Both the position numbers and the translations under genes were made by a program. The notes beneath the pieces are model-generated. The model did not search any database. It saw only the letters and a program-made list of their open reading frames with translations, and was not told the DNA's origin. This document shows, piece by piece, positions 54,176 to 63,999 of a stretch of 64,000 nt of DNA. The DNA is from Lachnospiraceae bacterium (GTDB lineage: Bacteria; Bacillota; Clostridia; Lachnospirales; Lachnospiraceae): contig CABIXN010000004.1 in assembly GCA_902362715.1 (NCBI GenBank), forward strand, positions 87,337 to 151,336, written 5' to 3'. Within the stretch, counting starts at the first letter, position 1; the number at the start of each line of letters is the position of its first letter.

Positions 54176-54231
54176 GATAAGAAAAGACACCATCAGAAAT
54201 AATTGGTTCTGCAATGATGTCTTTTCTTATT
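54176..54231. terminator. Bidirectional intrinsic terminator
   Basis: ATAAGAAAAGACA-CATCA pairs with TGATGTCTTTTCTTAT around a short loop. It separates the DeoR gene from the convergent catabolic operon. Confidence 0.92.
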
Positions 54232-54280
54232 TTTCGTTTAAATCCACTTACATCGTTTCTTTTTAATCATCCGGCTGTGC

Positions 54281-55618
54281 CTACATTTCAATGGTTTCCC
54301 AGCCAAATACTTTTGCAAGCTGCTGCATCTTTACTTTCTGATTTCCCACCAGTATTAAAGAGTGATGAGAACAGAGATTTTCCATTACTTTCTCTCCGTT
54401 TCCGTTTTTATACCGGATCAGTGCTCCATTGAGACAGTCTGAACCGGGATATCCCACATAATCCTCAATTTCAGCTTCAATAATGCTCAGCCGCTTAAAA
54501 TCTGGATAAATCTTTGCCAGCGTCACATCACCTTTTGGAAACTCTGCATCAATTACAATGGCATTCTCATCCACAATCTCCAGCACCTTGGGCCGCATGG
54601 TCCATTTGGAACAGAACTGCCGGGGAGCAAATCCAAAATAGCCGCAGTGTACGCCCAGGCAGTGGTTATCAGGATCATCTATATCCGGAAACTTGTCAAT
54701 TTTCTCATGAGCCAGCGCTGCCATTCCCACCAGAAAGGGATACAGGTTGGTCATCATAACAGGAGCTTTCAGGGAACGGTAAAGGATAAATGTACTCAGA
54801 AGGGTCAGAGTATCTCCCTCACATGCCCAGATAATATCATCCTTTTCAAAGATCATATTCCATGCCAGGCACGGTGTGGAATCACAGTACATGGACTCAT
54901 TCAGACAGTTGCAGCCCACACCTTTTACATCTCCAATCTCGTCTATCACTGCCTTTACAGCAAGATACAGCTTTGCTGCTGAAAGGTATGATTTTTCACA
55001 GACTCCTTCCTGACATACATCCCAGCTGTCATAAACAGCTCTGGCATCCTCATCCGGTATTTCCTTTGCCGCAGCCGCAACCTCGCTCCAGCTTCTGTAA
55101 ATAAGCTGAATTCCAAAGGTATCTGCCATCCGCTTTGTACATTCATTTTCATACCAGTAGAATCGTTTAAAAATATATGCCTGCTTTCCTTCACCGGGAG
55201 AATCCTGAAACATCAGAAATTTTGCACCTTTTGCCAGTACGGATTTCACAGACAGAGCACGGATTACCACCCTGGCAAGTTCTGTATTGTAAGGTGAAAA
55301 CACATTCATTCCCTTTTCCCGCAGATAAGTAACAATTTCCCAGTCCCACATTTCCACGGTTCCAAACCGGGAGGTAAGTACAATCATGGGCATTTGATAT
55401 TCTGCCAGCTGCTTGGCAACCCGAAAGGCTTCAAAAATCATCTGTGGAAATACAATGGCATCCGCGTTGTCAGGGAGCGCCTCTCCCACAGCCACGGGTT
55501 CTGAAAATTCCGCTACATCCCCGTACATTTCCTTTAAATTATCAAGCTGCTGACGAAATTCATCCTGCTCTCTTTCATTTATCGCCCGAAAATAGACAGG
55601 CGCCAATACTGCTTTCAT
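54281..55618 (-). CDS. L-fucose/L-arabinose isomerase-like protein
   Basis: A 445-residue protein resembling the L-fucose isomerase / L-arabinose isomerase superfamily, with an N-terminal Rossmann-like part (ADAIVFPQMIFEAFRVAKQL) and a central DEGDTLTLLS-like segment written as ACEGDTLTLLSTFILYRSL. The C-terminal barrel holds the CLGVHCGYF stretch. It may interconvert an aldose and ketose or act on a modified sugar; the true substrate is unknown. It is the last gene of the operon on this strand, with GGGGGATCC before the ATG. Confidence 0.78.
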   Translation of the reverse strand: MKAVLAPVYFRAINEREQDEFRQQLDNLKEMYGDVAEFSEPVAVGEALPDNADAIVFPQMIFEAFRVAKQLAEYQMPMIVLTSRFGTVEMWDWEIVTYLREKGMNVFSPYNTELARVVIRALSVKSVLAKGAKFLMFQDSPGEGKQAYIFKRFYWYENECTKRMADTFGIQLIYRSWSEVAAAAKEIPDEDARAVYDSWDVCQEGVCEKSYLSAAKLYLAVKAVIDEIGDVKGVGCNCLNESMYCDSTPCLAWNMIFEKDDIIWACEGDTLTLLSTFILYRSLKAPVMMTNLYPFLVGMAALAHEKIDKFPDIDDPDNHCLGVHCGYFGFAPRQFCSKWTMRPKVLEIVDENAIVIDAEFPKGDVTLAKIYPDFKRLSIIEAEIEDYVGYPGSDCLNGALIRYKNGNGEKVMENLCSHHSLILVGNQKVKMQQLAKVFGWETIEM

Positions 55619-55629
55619 ACGGATCCCCC

Positions 55630-56802
55630 TTATTTCATGTCCGCAAGCTGCACTTTTCGACCTTCTTTGCTGGAAATCTGAGCAGCCTGTAAAATTTTAA
55701 TAATCTTTTCTCCGTCTTCAAAATTCGGTATCATTTCAGTATTCTTCGAAATTGCATCCGTAAAATCCTTAAATGCGTGAACAAAGGTATGCTCATATCC
55801 GATAATATGTCCCTGAGGCCACCATGCTCCCACATACGGATGAGTCCCTTCTGTCACCATAATTGTCCGATAACCCTGATGATCTGCATCCACTGTGGCA
55901 TCATAATACTGCAGTTCATTCATTCTCTCCAGATCAAAACAAAGAGCCCCTTTACTTCCGTAGATTTCAAAGCAGTTATAATTCTTTCTTCCTGCAGCAA
56001 ATCTTGAAGAATCAATATTTCCAATGGCTCCATTTTCAAATTCCAGAATCATAAACGCAGCATCATCTACTGTAACCGGAAGCTTTTTCGTAGAAGAAGA
56101 GGTATCTCCTGCAGAAAAAACAGCGGAATTCTCACCCGGCTCCGGGCGCTCTTTTACAATTGTTTTCAGCACTGCGCTGACAGATACCGGTTCTCCTACT
56201 AAATATCTTGCCAGATCTGCATTATGAGAAGTCAGATCGTACAGAGGACCTCCGCCTGCCGTTTCTTTCTTCAGCTGCCAGGTAACCGGAAATTCTTCAT
56301 CCATAATCCACTCCTGCAGATAAGTTCCCCTGTAATGATAAATGGTTCCCAGTTTTCCTTCTTCAATCATCTGTTTTGCCAGCATAACGGCAGGAACTCT
56401 GCGGTAATTGTGATTCAGATAAGTCACAACTCCCATCTCCTTTGCCATCTGCGCCATTTCCCGGCAGTCCTGCCAGGTCAGTGCACATGGTTTCTCACAA
56501 ATCACATGCTTACCTGCCTTCATAGCCGCCAAAGCCATCTCCTTATGCAGATAAGTAGGCGTCAGAATATCAATGACATCAATATCATCCCTGTCAATGA
56601 GTGTCCTCCAGTCTGTAGTATATTCTTCATATCCCCATTTCTCTGCAAAAGCCTTCAGCCGGGTTTCACTGTTTCCTGCCACTGCTTTCAGGCAGATATT
56701 AAAATCTGTGTCAAAAAATTTATTCAGCTGGCTCCAGCCATTGCTGTGAGCCCTTCCCATAAATCCCATGCCGATAATAGCAATATTCAATGTTTTTTTC
56801 AA
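55630..56802 (-). CDS. Gfo/Idh/MocA family oxidoreductase
   Basis: A 390-residue NAD(P)-dependent sugar dehydrogenase. The N-terminal Rossmann fold has IAIIGMGFMGRAHSNGW (residues 7-23), and the EKPCALT segment carries the conserved Lys near residue 100. The C-terminal domain has GGGPLYDLTSHNADLARYL, with the His/Asp catalytic region. It starts at TTG 56802, seven bases after GGAGGG. Substrates of such enzymes include inositols, glucose and glycosides. Confidence 0.88.
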   Translation of the reverse strand: MKKTLNIAIIGMGFMGRAHSNGWSQLNKFFDTDFNICLKAVAGNSETRLKAFAEKWGYEEYTTDWRTLIDRDDIDVIDILTPTYLHKEMALAAMKAGKHVICEKPCALTWQDCREMAQMAKEMGVVTYLNHNYRRVPAVMLAKQMIEEGKLGTIYHYRGTYLQEWIMDEEFPVTWQLKKETAGGGPLYDLTSHNADLARYLVGEPVSVSAVLKTIVKERPEPGENSAVFSAGDTSSSTKKLPVTVDDAAFMILEFENGAIGNIDSSRFAAGRKNYNCFEIYGSKGALCFDLERMNELQYYDATVDADHQGYRTIMVTEGTHPYVGAWWPQGHIIGYEHTFVHAFKDFTDAISKNTEMIPNFEDGEKIIKILQAAQISSKEGRKVQLADMK

Positions 56803-56819
56803 AGCAATCCCTCCGACTG

Positions 56820-57677
56820 TTAAAATGCACTGCCTATTTTCTTCAGATTGTGGACGCTGACTGCAATGGCCTCATCTTCCATATTCAGCCACTGCGGAGC
56901 AGGCGCATCAATTTCTACTGCAAGAAATCCCTGATAATTATGTTTACTTAAGATTTCTGCCAGCTTCATATTATCTACCATGCCCATACCAACAGGTACT
57001 CCGCAGAAGAAATACCAGTCGTCCGGTCTTGCTGTTGGATGTAAGACAAGATCTTTAATGTGGGTAGAAAATACATACGGCGCCAGTTTTTCCATAGCTT
57101 TAATAGGATCATCTAAAAGCCGCAGGAAATTTCCTGTATCAAAGTTAACACCAAAATTCGGGGAATCCACCGCCTGAACCATTTCCAGAATTTCATCAGA
57201 TGTATAATCTATATGGTTCTCAACCGCAATTTTTACACCGCAGTCCTCAGCGATTTTCACTGCCTCTTTATACATCGGCACAAGTCTTTGAATATGATCC
57301 CGGTGATTTTCATGACGCCAGTCAAAAGCAGAGCCTGTGATACGCATAACATCTGTCCCGATTAACTTTGTTTTCGGAATGAGCTGCTTCATCTCTTCAA
57401 AAGCATCCGGATTCAGTCCGCGCTCCAGACCATTTGGATGTCCCCATGCAAAAACAGTATCAAATCCATAGTCTTTTAACTTTGCACCGAGATCCTTTAA
57501 ATAATCGTCCTCCAGACTTGGAAGAAAGCATGTTTCCAGCGAAACGCCGTCAACATCAAGCCTTTTTGCCAGATCCAAAAACTCATCTACCGTTTTTAAA
57601 CGCTCCGGCTTTTCCTGCATGTCATAAACTTCTCCAAATAATCTGTGATAACAATAACTGTCAATACCAATTTTCAT
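56820..57677 (-). CDS. Sugar phosphate isomerase/epimerase (AP endonuclease-2-like TIM barrel)
   Basis: A 285-residue TIM-barrel protein of the xylose-isomerase-like group. It begins MKIGIDSYCYHR and has metal-ligand segments VSLETCF, AVENHIDYTSDE, GVNFDTGNF and FSTHIKDLVLHP. AAGGAGGAACATAT precedes ATG 57677; the 14-residue extension is rejected. It may epimerise or isomerise an intermediate of the pathway; related enzymes work beside Gfo/Idh/MocA dehydrogenases in inositol and 3-keto-glycoside catabolism. Confidence 0.85.
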   Translation of the reverse strand: MKIGIDSYCYHRLFGEVYDMQEKPERLKTVDEFLDLAKRLDVDGVSLETCFLPSLEDDYLKDLGAKLKDYGFDTVFAWGHPNGLERGLNPDAFEEMKQLIPKTKLIGTDVMRITGSAFDWRHENHRDHIQRLVPMYKEAVKIAEDCGVKIAVENHIDYTSDEILEMVQAVDSPNFGVNFDTGNFLRLLDDPIKAMEKLAPYVFSTHIKDLVLHPTARPDDWYFFCGVPVGMGMVDNMKLAEILSKHNYQGFLAVEIDAPAPQWLNMEDEAIAVSVHNLKKIGSAF

Positions 57678-57700
57678 TATATGTTCCTCCTTATTTATGC

Positions 57701-59248
57701 TTATTTGCAACGGGACCATTCCCGCATATTACTCCTTAAGCGCGGTACACAGAACTTATGCATCTGCGCCGCATATTCTTTATATATCTGCTTTCTTTTT
57801 TGATATATCTCTCTGTGTTCAGGATCCGGACTCACAACTTCCCTTACAGACACATGCTCCCGGGCTGTTTTTTTCATATCAGGAAATACCCCAACGGCGT
57901 TTCCTGCCAGAATCACTGCCCCCCACAGCGCCGCATCCTCTCTGTCCAGCCGCTGAAATGTCCTTTCCGTTACATCCGCAAGAATTCTAAGCCACGTTTT
58001 AGAGCCTGCTCCTCCGCCAATCACTTTAATAACAGGATTTGAATACTCCGGATACATCTGACTGATACTGTCCGTTGTTAATGCAAGGTCAAAAGCAAAG
58101 CTTTCTAAAAGCGCCCGGTAAAAATGCTCTTTTTTATGATTCCAGGTATGACCCAGCCACATCCCCCGTATCTCTCCGTCAAAAGGCATGGCATTTCCTC
58201 CCAGAAGTCCGATGGCCATGAGACCGTCACATCCGGGACTTACAGAAGCTGTCTTTTGCTCCATTTCTTCAAATGCCAGCTTTTTATCTTTCCCGTCCAT
58301 AAAGGTATCCATAAACCAGTCCAGAGTGATTCCGGAACCCGGAATATATTTGTGTGCATAATACCCCTGGATGGCAGCCGGAATGGCGTCATAGTAATTT
58401 GCTTCATAATTTGGCCGGTAATCATCTACCATACAGCTGACTGCTCCGTAAGATGCCGCCTCAAATATCGTGTCTCCCGGGGAGAGCACCCCTGCTCCCA
58501 CACATCCGGCCACCTTATCTCCGGCTCCCGACACCAGCGGAATTCCGCTCTTTAATCCGATTTCTTTTGCCATTCCCTCAGACAGACGGCCGCATATCTC
58601 ATTGGACGCTGTGATTCTAGGCAGATGTTTTCTGTCTGTCCCCGCTATTTCACATAGTTCCTCTGACCAGGTCTGGGATGCAATATCTCCAAGGCCGGTC
58701 CAGGACAAAAAGGAATGATCCATAACCGCATCTTCAACAGACATATCGGAAAGCTTTCCAATTATATAGCCGCTGATCATCAGATATTTTTCTATTCTTT
58801 TGCTTTCCTCAGGAAACTCAGCAGAAAACCACTCTATTTTAGGCGCCATCAACGGTGAATTCGTTCCGGAAATTTCAAGAAATTTCCGGCCGTACTGCTG
58901 CATCTGCCGGTTTGCATACGGCACAAATCTTCCGTCTATAAAGCAGGACCATGTAGTTACATCGTTCCATTCCCGATCCACCCCCATAAACCCGGCCATC
59001 TGACCGGTAAAAGAAACCGCCTCAATGCAGTCTGCCGCTTTTCCTGCCGCTTCTGTTGTCCGCTTCATACATTTAACTACAGAAGCAAATAACTTCTCAC
59101 CTTTTTGAATTACAACACCGGGCTTTGGCCTCTCATCCTCCACCTTTTCCCTGGCGGAAGCCAGACAATTTCCTTTTGTATCGTATACCCCGGCTTTTAT
59201 AAAACTTGTTCCCAGATCTACCGCCATAAATGTTACTTTGTCATTCAT
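57701..59248 (-). CDS. FGGY family carbohydrate kinase
   Basis: A 515-residue sugar kinase. The N-terminal DLGTSFIKAGVYD (residues 11-23) is the phosphate-binding segment, and VSFTGQMAGFMGVD and ISGYIIGKLSD are also visible. The C-terminal ATP-binding motif is KVIGGGAGSKTWLRILAD. It phosphorylates a free sugar or polyol for the downstream aldolase. Closest in style to xylulokinase-like members; the substrate is unknown. Confidence 0.9.
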   Translation of the reverse strand: MNDKVTFMAVDLGTSFIKAGVYDTKGNCLASAREKVEDERPKPGVVIQKGEKLFASVVKCMKRTTEAAGKAADCIEAVSFTGQMAGFMGVDREWNDVTTWSCFIDGRFVPYANRQMQQYGRKFLEISGTNSPLMAPKIEWFSAEFPEESKRIEKYLMISGYIIGKLSDMSVEDAVMDHSFLSWTGLGDIASQTWSEELCEIAGTDRKHLPRITASNEICGRLSEGMAKEIGLKSGIPLVSGAGDKVAGCVGAGVLSPGDTIFEAASYGAVSCMVDDYRPNYEANYYDAIPAAIQGYYAHKYIPGSGITLDWFMDTFMDGKDKKLAFEEMEQKTASVSPGCDGLMAIGLLGGNAMPFDGEIRGMWLGHTWNHKKEHFYRALLESFAFDLALTTDSISQMYPEYSNPVIKVIGGGAGSKTWLRILADVTERTFQRLDREDAALWGAVILAGNAVGVFPDMKKTAREHVSVREVVSPDPEHREIYQKRKQIYKEYAAQMHKFCVPRLRSNMREWSRCK

Positions 59249-59264
59249 GAAATCCCCCGTATTC

Positions 59265-60305
59265 TTATTCCATGTCGATAATATTTTTCAGCCCCTCTGC
59301 TGCCTGAGCATATTCAAAGCCTTGTTGTATATCATCAAGCTTAAATCTTCTGGTGATAAGCTTTTTAACATCCAGAATTCCGGAGGTCACAAAACCAAGG
59401 GAATCCTGAAACTGCTTTAAGCTGGCCCGGGTGCTTCCGGTTACCATCAGCTGTTTATAGTGAATCAGATTTGAATTTAAAGGTACTTCCTGCCGGTCTG
59501 CCGGAAGACCTCCAAAAAAGCAGATTCTTCCATAATTGGCAGCCATCTTAAGGGCATTCTGCTGTGCTGCCGGAACCGGACACGCTGTAATAACTACATC
59601 TGCCCCATGCCCGTTAGTCTGCTTCATAACTTCCTGTACTACATCTTTTTCAACAGGAATAAAAGATGAATCTATTTCCACGCAGGTCTTAAGACGGTTT
59701 TTAGCAATATCATTTACAAATACTTTGGCCGCTCCGGACATTTTAGCCATCATAGCATGCATAATGCCAATGGGGCCGGCTCCAATTACCACCGCATATT
59801 CACCCGGTTTTATATGACACTGGCTGATTCCGTTATAAACACAGGACAAGGCTTCTGTAATAGCCGCTTCGGCAAAGGATACATGCTCCTCTAGAGGAAT
59901 CATATTTCCTGCTCTTACCGCTTTTGCAGGAATCTTAACAAATTCTGCAAAGCCTCCGTCCAGATTAATTCCAAGAGCCTGATAATCTCTGCACATGTGC
60001 CCGTTTCCGCTGATGCAGTCCGGGCAGATTCCGCATCCCATATTAGGCGCCACCGCTACACGCATTCCCTTTTGATATGCCGTTACTTCTTTTCCAACCT
60101 CTTCAATGACACCGGCCATTTCATGGCCAATGATCAGAGGATGATTCTCGTCGATTCCAGCCGCCCCGTTTTTTAACATTCTGACATCGGTTCCGCAGAT
60201 GGCAGCGCTTTTTAATTTTACAAGCACTTCATCCGGCCCGATCTCAGGTACTGGCACTTCTTCCAGCCGAAGATCCATTTTCCCATATAACCTTGCACAC
60301 TTCAT
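59265..60305 (-). CDS. Zinc-dependent alcohol dehydrogenase (sorbitol/threonine dehydrogenase-like)
   Basis: A 346-residue medium-chain dehydrogenase. The catalytic zinc site is AAICGTDVRM and IIGHEMAG; the structural zinc site is CGICPDCISGNGHMCRDYQ. The nucleotide-binding motif is VIGAGPIGIMHAMMAK. It probably oxidises a polyol or sugar hydroxyl with NAD+. It sits between the kinase and the second Gfo/Idh/MocA enzyme in the operon. Confidence 0.9.
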   Translation of the reverse strand: MKCARLYGKMDLRLEEVPVPEIGPDEVLVKLKSAAICGTDVRMLKNGAAGIDENHPLIIGHEMAGVIEEVGKEVTAYQKGMRVAVAPNMGCGICPDCISGNGHMCRDYQALGINLDGGFAEFVKIPAKAVRAGNMIPLEEHVSFAEAAITEALSCVYNGISQCHIKPGEYAVVIGAGPIGIMHAMMAKMSGAAKVFVNDIAKNRLKTCVEIDSSFIPVEKDVVQEVMKQTNGHGADVVITACPVPAAQQNALKMAANYGRICFFGGLPADRQEVPLNSNLIHYKQLMVTGSTRASLKQFQDSLGFVTSGILDVKKLITRRFKLDDIQQGFEYAQAAEGLKNIIDME

Positions 60306-60317
60306 AGCTTCCTTCTC

Positions 60318-61340
60318 CTATAATTCTACAATACGTTTCTCCATAATAGAGATGTTTCCTGCATTTACCACTTTTACAGCCATTTTCCCATCCAGACCGG
60401 TTACCTTAGGCTCTGTGTCATTAAGAATGCACTCTATAAACGCCTGATCCTCTCTGCGGTAAGCATCTTTAAATAACCCTCTCCAGCTTTCCACCAGTGG
60501 ATAAGTGCCCGTTCTTGTATCGGAATGACAGATCAGCGTATTATCGCCTTTTAAATTTCCAAGATAAATGCATCCCTTTGTTCCCAGAATTTCTACTTTG
60601 GCATCATAAGCGTACCCCACGCCCTGAGCCCCGTCCAGCATTCCCTGAGCCCCGCTTTCAAAGGATGCTGTCATGACTACATTGTCGTAAAAATCCGGAA
60701 ATTCCGCTTTTGCATCCGGACATCTGTAATTGCCCCCGATAGCATACAGCGATTTGAATTCACTTCCTGTAAACCAGCGCATTGTGTCAATATCATGACT
60801 GTTTACTTCTGCCAGGGGACCATTACTTTTTTTAATATCGTACATCCACGGTCTTGGAATACTTGGACCTCTTGTATTTGACCGGACCATAACCACATCT
60901 CCGATTTCACCAGCTTCAATTACAGATTTCGCATGGCAGAAGCTTTCATCAAAACGTCTCATAAAACCAATCTGAAGTTTAATATGATTCTCTTCGGCCG
61001 CCTGAATCATCTCTTCACATTCATCCACATTCATAGCCATTGGTTTCTCGCAGAGAATATGTTTCTTCTCCGCCGCAATTTCTTTTACAATATCCACATG
61101 AAACTTCGTAGGAGAGACAACTACATAAGCATCAATATCCGAATTCTCAAGAGCCTGCTTATGGGACAGATAATAAGTTTCAATTCCAAGCTCCCTGGCA
61201 GATGCTCTGGCCGTCTCTTCCACCGGATCTGCAACCGCCGCAAGAGCTGCCCCCGGAACATTTTTCAGAAAATTCACTGCATGGATCATACCGGCCCGTC
61301 CGGCTCCAACTACGCATACACCAATTTTTCCGTCAATCAT
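60318..61340 (-). CDS. Gfo/Idh/MocA family oxidoreductase (inositol-2-dehydrogenase-like)
   Basis: A 340-residue dehydrogenase with VCVVGAGRAGMIHAVNF near the start, the EKPMAMN segment (conserved Lys) and the catalytic region LAEVNSHDIDTMRWF. It is more like inositol 2-dehydrogenase (IolG) than the operon's other member. AAGGAGGTATTTT precedes the ATG. A 155-base gap upstream (61341-61495) contains no gene. Confidence 0.88.
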   Translation of the reverse strand: MIDGKIGVCVVGAGRAGMIHAVNFLKNVPGAALAAVADPVEETARASARELGIETYYLSHKQALENSDIDAYVVVSPTKFHVDIVKEIAAEKKHILCEKPMAMNVDECEEMIQAAEENHIKLQIGFMRRFDESFCHAKSVIEAGEIGDVVMVRSNTRGPSIPRPWMYDIKKSNGPLAEVNSHDIDTMRWFTGSEFKSLYAIGGNYRCPDAKAEFPDFYDNVVMTASFESGAQGMLDGAQGVGYAYDAKVEILGTKGCIYLGNLKGDNTLICHSDTRTGTYPLVESWRGLFKDAYRREDQAFIECILNDTEPKVTGLDGKMAVKVVNAGNISIMEKRIVEL

Positions 61341-61495
61341 AAAATACCTCCTTTTTTATTCCATAGTTTATTTTCAGCAGCAGAAAACGGTCCTTCCGTT
61401 ATCCTTTTGCAGATTTCTCTTCTTTAATGTGCAGACAGCCGCCGCATGCCACAGTTTATTTGTGTCACACAGCAGCCGTTCATAGTAGGAGCACA

Positions 61496-62449
61496 TTATT
61501 TATTTATAATAAAAGCACACTCATCATTATTTAACACATCAATCAGGTTCTTTATGGCAGCCTTAGCCATGTTCTGGGTTGCTTCTTTTGTATGGGCTCC
61601 TGTGTGCGGTGTTGCCACAACATTGTCAAACTCAAACAGCAAAGAATCTTTTGGCGGTTCCTCTTCGAAAGCATCCAGTCCCAGTCCTCCCATCTTTCCG
61701 GATTTCAACGCTTCATATGCGGCTGATTCATCAATAATCCCGCCTCTTGAGGTATTAATCAATACGACTCCGTCTTTCATAGCAGACAGAGTTTCTTTAT
61801 TGATTAAGTGTCTCGTGCTGTCCATCAGCGGAAGGTGCAGACTGATGACATCAGCCTGTGCAATTCCTTCCTCCAGGGAAACTGCCGCTATGTTATGTTC
61901 CAAGCAGTATCCTTCATCTATATAAGGATCATAGGCGCAGACCTCCATGCCAAACCCCCGGGCGCATCTTGCCACAACCTTTCCAATAGACCCAAGGCCC
62001 AGAATACAGATTTTTTTCCCAAGACACTCAAATCCCGTTGACCGCATCCACCCGCCATTTCTGGTATCCTGATTTAAGTACGGAATTTTTCTTGCAACCG
62101 CCAGTATCAGAGCAAAAGCCAGCTCTCCAACAGCTTCTGAATTTACCCCCGGTGTATTTGTTACAACTACTCCATGCCTTGTGGCCGCCGCAACATCAAC
62201 CCTGTCATATCCGACTCCATATCTTGAAATAACTTTCAGTTTCGGACAGGATGCAATTACTTTTTCTGTGATAAAGTCCAGCCCTGCCACATAACCGTCA
62301 CAATCCTGAAGTAAAGGAATCAGTTCATCTTCTGTTAACGGACGCCCGGCAGGATTAAAAACCAGATCCTCAGAAAACTGTTTCAGTGTTTCCAGCTCCC
62401 GGGACTTTTTACCGGGCTGCAAAGATGTTGGCGTTACTAATATTTTCAT
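61496..62449 (-). CDS. D-2-hydroxyacid dehydrogenase (phosphoglycerate-dehydrogenase-like)
   Basis: A 317-residue D-isomer-specific 2-hydroxyacid dehydrogenase. The NAD motif is LGLGSIGKVVARCARG, the catalytic Arg segment is VLINTSRGGIID, and the catalytic His lies in ATPHTGAHTKEA. It oxidises or reduces a 2-hydroxy acid of the pathway; it may be a 2-keto-acid reductase for the product of the aldolase. Confidence 0.88.
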   Translation of the reverse strand: MKILVTPTSLQPGKKSRELETLKQFSEDLVFNPAGRPLTEDELIPLLQDCDGYVAGLDFITEKVIASCPKLKVISRYGVGYDRVDVAAATRHGVVVTNTPGVNSEAVGELAFALILAVARKIPYLNQDTRNGGWMRSTGFECLGKKICILGLGSIGKVVARCARGFGMEVCAYDPYIDEGYCLEHNIAAVSLEEGIAQADVISLHLPLMDSTRHLINKETLSAMKDGVVLINTSRGGIIDESAAYEALKSGKMGGLGLDAFEEEPPKDSLLFEFDNVVATPHTGAHTKEATQNMAKAAIKNLIDVLNNDECAFIINK

Positions 62450-62461
62450 GGCAATCCTTCC

Positions 62462-63094
62462 TTACTTTATAAATGCCACAGCCTGTGCTGTGAGTCTTTC
62501 AATTTCATCGAACCGGCCTTCCTTTATCAGGGAATCTTTCACCATCCAGCTGCCTCCGCAGGCGATGATTTTATCAAAAGCAAGAAATTCCTGAATATTT
62601 TCTTGGTTGATTCCACCGGTAGGCATAAATCGGATGGAAGGAAACGGAGCCGCAAGAGCTTTAATAGTCGCAAGGCCTCCATACTGTTTTGCCGGGAAAA
62701 ATTTAACAACTTCCAGACCGTATCCCAGCGCAGTCATTACTTCCGAAGGCGTACATGCTCCCGGAAAAACTGGAATCTCATGTTCTATGGCATATTCAAT
62801 AACTTCTTTATTGATACCCGGTGAAACAATAAATTCTGCACCAGCTTCTTTTGCACGTTCCGCCTGCTTTGCATTTACAACAGTTCCTGCACCAACAAGC
62901 ATTTCAGGAAATTCTTTCTTCATAATACGGATAGATTCCTCTGCCGCATCTGTACGGAATGTTACTTCTGCTACCGGAAGTCCTCCTCTGCACAGCGCTT
63001 CCCCCAGCGGCTTTGCATCCTCCACTCTGTCCAGCTTTACAACGGGAACCAATTTTCCTGCTTCTAATACAGGTAATAATTTTGTCTGATTCAT
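62462..63094 (-). CDS. KDPG/KHG-type aldolase
   Basis: A 210-residue 2-keto-3-deoxy acid aldolase. The Schiff-base Lys lies in EVVKFFPAKQYGG, the catalytic Glu in VAEVTFRTDAAEE, and the phosphate-loop segment is FMPTGGINQENI. It splits a 2-keto-3-deoxy(phospho)onate to pyruvate and an aldehyde, so the pathway probably goes through a sugar acid. The hairpin GGGACTG/CAGTCCC (63104-63123) stands just before its start, and a strong ribosome binding site is lacking. Confidence 0.92.
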   Translation of the reverse strand: MNQTKLLPVLEAGKLVPVVKLDRVEDAKPLGEALCRGGLPVAEVTFRTDAAEESIRIMKKEFPEMLVGAGTVVNAKQAERAKEAGAEFIVSPGINKEVIEYAIEHEIPVFPGACTPSEVMTALGYGLEVVKFFPAKQYGGLATIKALAAPFPSIRFMPTGGINQENIQEFLAFDKIIACGGSWMVKDSLIKEGRFDEIERLTAQAVAFIK

Positions 63095-63147
63095 TTATGT
63101 ACAGGGACTGTTCAAGCAGTCCCCTCCCCCTTTCTCCTTGCGTTTTA

Positions 63148-63999
63148 TCAATAGGTGAGCACTCTGATACAATTTTGCCTTGAAATTTTTTCTATCTGCG
63201 TTTTTGTAATTCCAGAGCGTTTCATTGTTTCAATAAATGTGTTCAGGATATAATCAAGTCCAACTCCTTTGGGATTATAAGATTTCAACCGTTCACGGGT
63301 AGTGTCCAGCGAAAACAGCAGCTGATCTTCATAGCCGTCATCTATCAGCGTCCGAAAAATAGAAGCCTCCTGTTCATCGCTGTGGTATTTATATCTTCCA
63401 ATAGTATCAAATTCCAGATAAACTCCAGCCTTCAGAATCTTTCGGTGAATATTAAGATCTTCTATGGCCCGGTCCATATGGCAGAAAACCAGATGCTTTG
63501 GATTCATCCCAAGGTTCAGCAGATACTCAAGAAGCAGTACTGGATCCGAACCCTTTTCTATATGTACCATCATGCTCCGTCCGGTATTTATGGAGGCTCT
63601 GGCGCAGGAGCGAAACAGTCTTTTATACTGCAAAGACAGATTTTCCGTATCCAATGCACATTTTATAATTCCGGCCTTCTGTTCTCCCGTTTCCCCGGAT
63701 ATCACGGTCTCACAATGTCTGTCTACACCTTCCGTCAGTTCTCTGACAAAAAATTCTTCCAGTTCTTTTTCACCTGTACGGAATATCCAGTGTTCCTCAG
63801 GATAAAACTGCATTTTATGAAATCCGGTAGAACAGATAATATGAACTCCTGACGCTTTTGCTATTTCCGCCAGCCCTTCCGCCATACGGCCGCATCCTCC
63901 GGGCTGGGCATCAATCAGTGTTGTCCCTCCGGCTCGTTTGTAACCTGCCGCTTCACGGGCAGAGGCATCTACATCCTCCATCCAAAGCGCCGGATGAAC
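63148..63999 (-). CDS. Phosphotriesterase-family lactonase, 5' end beyond the window
   Basis: The visible 283 codons belong to the phosphotriesterase/PHP-like amidohydrolase family. GGTTLIDAQPGGCGR is in the region where the family has GGxxxVD, followed by a TIM-barrel with HLVFCHMDRAI (metal His and Asp region) and LLFSLDTTRERL near the C-terminus (catalytic Asp). The frame remains open to the window edge and reads VHPALWMEDVD before the first Met, so the N-terminus with the HxH pair is outside. The probable role is hydrolysis of a sugar lactone. Confidence 0.85.
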   Translation of the reverse strand, partial: VHPALWMEDVDASAREAAGYKRAGGTTLIDAQPGGCGRMAEGLAEIAKASGVHIICSTGFHKMQFYPEEHWIFRTGEKELEEFFVRELTEGVDRHCETVISGETGEQKAGIIKCALDTENLSLQYKRLFRSCARASINTGRSMMVHIEKGSDPVLLLEYLLNLGMNPKHLVFCHMDRAIEDLNIHRKILKAGVYLEFDTIGRYKYHSDEQEASIFRTLIDDGYEDQLLFSLDTTRERLKSYNPKGVGLDYILNTFIETMKRSGITKTQIEKISRQNCIRVLTY

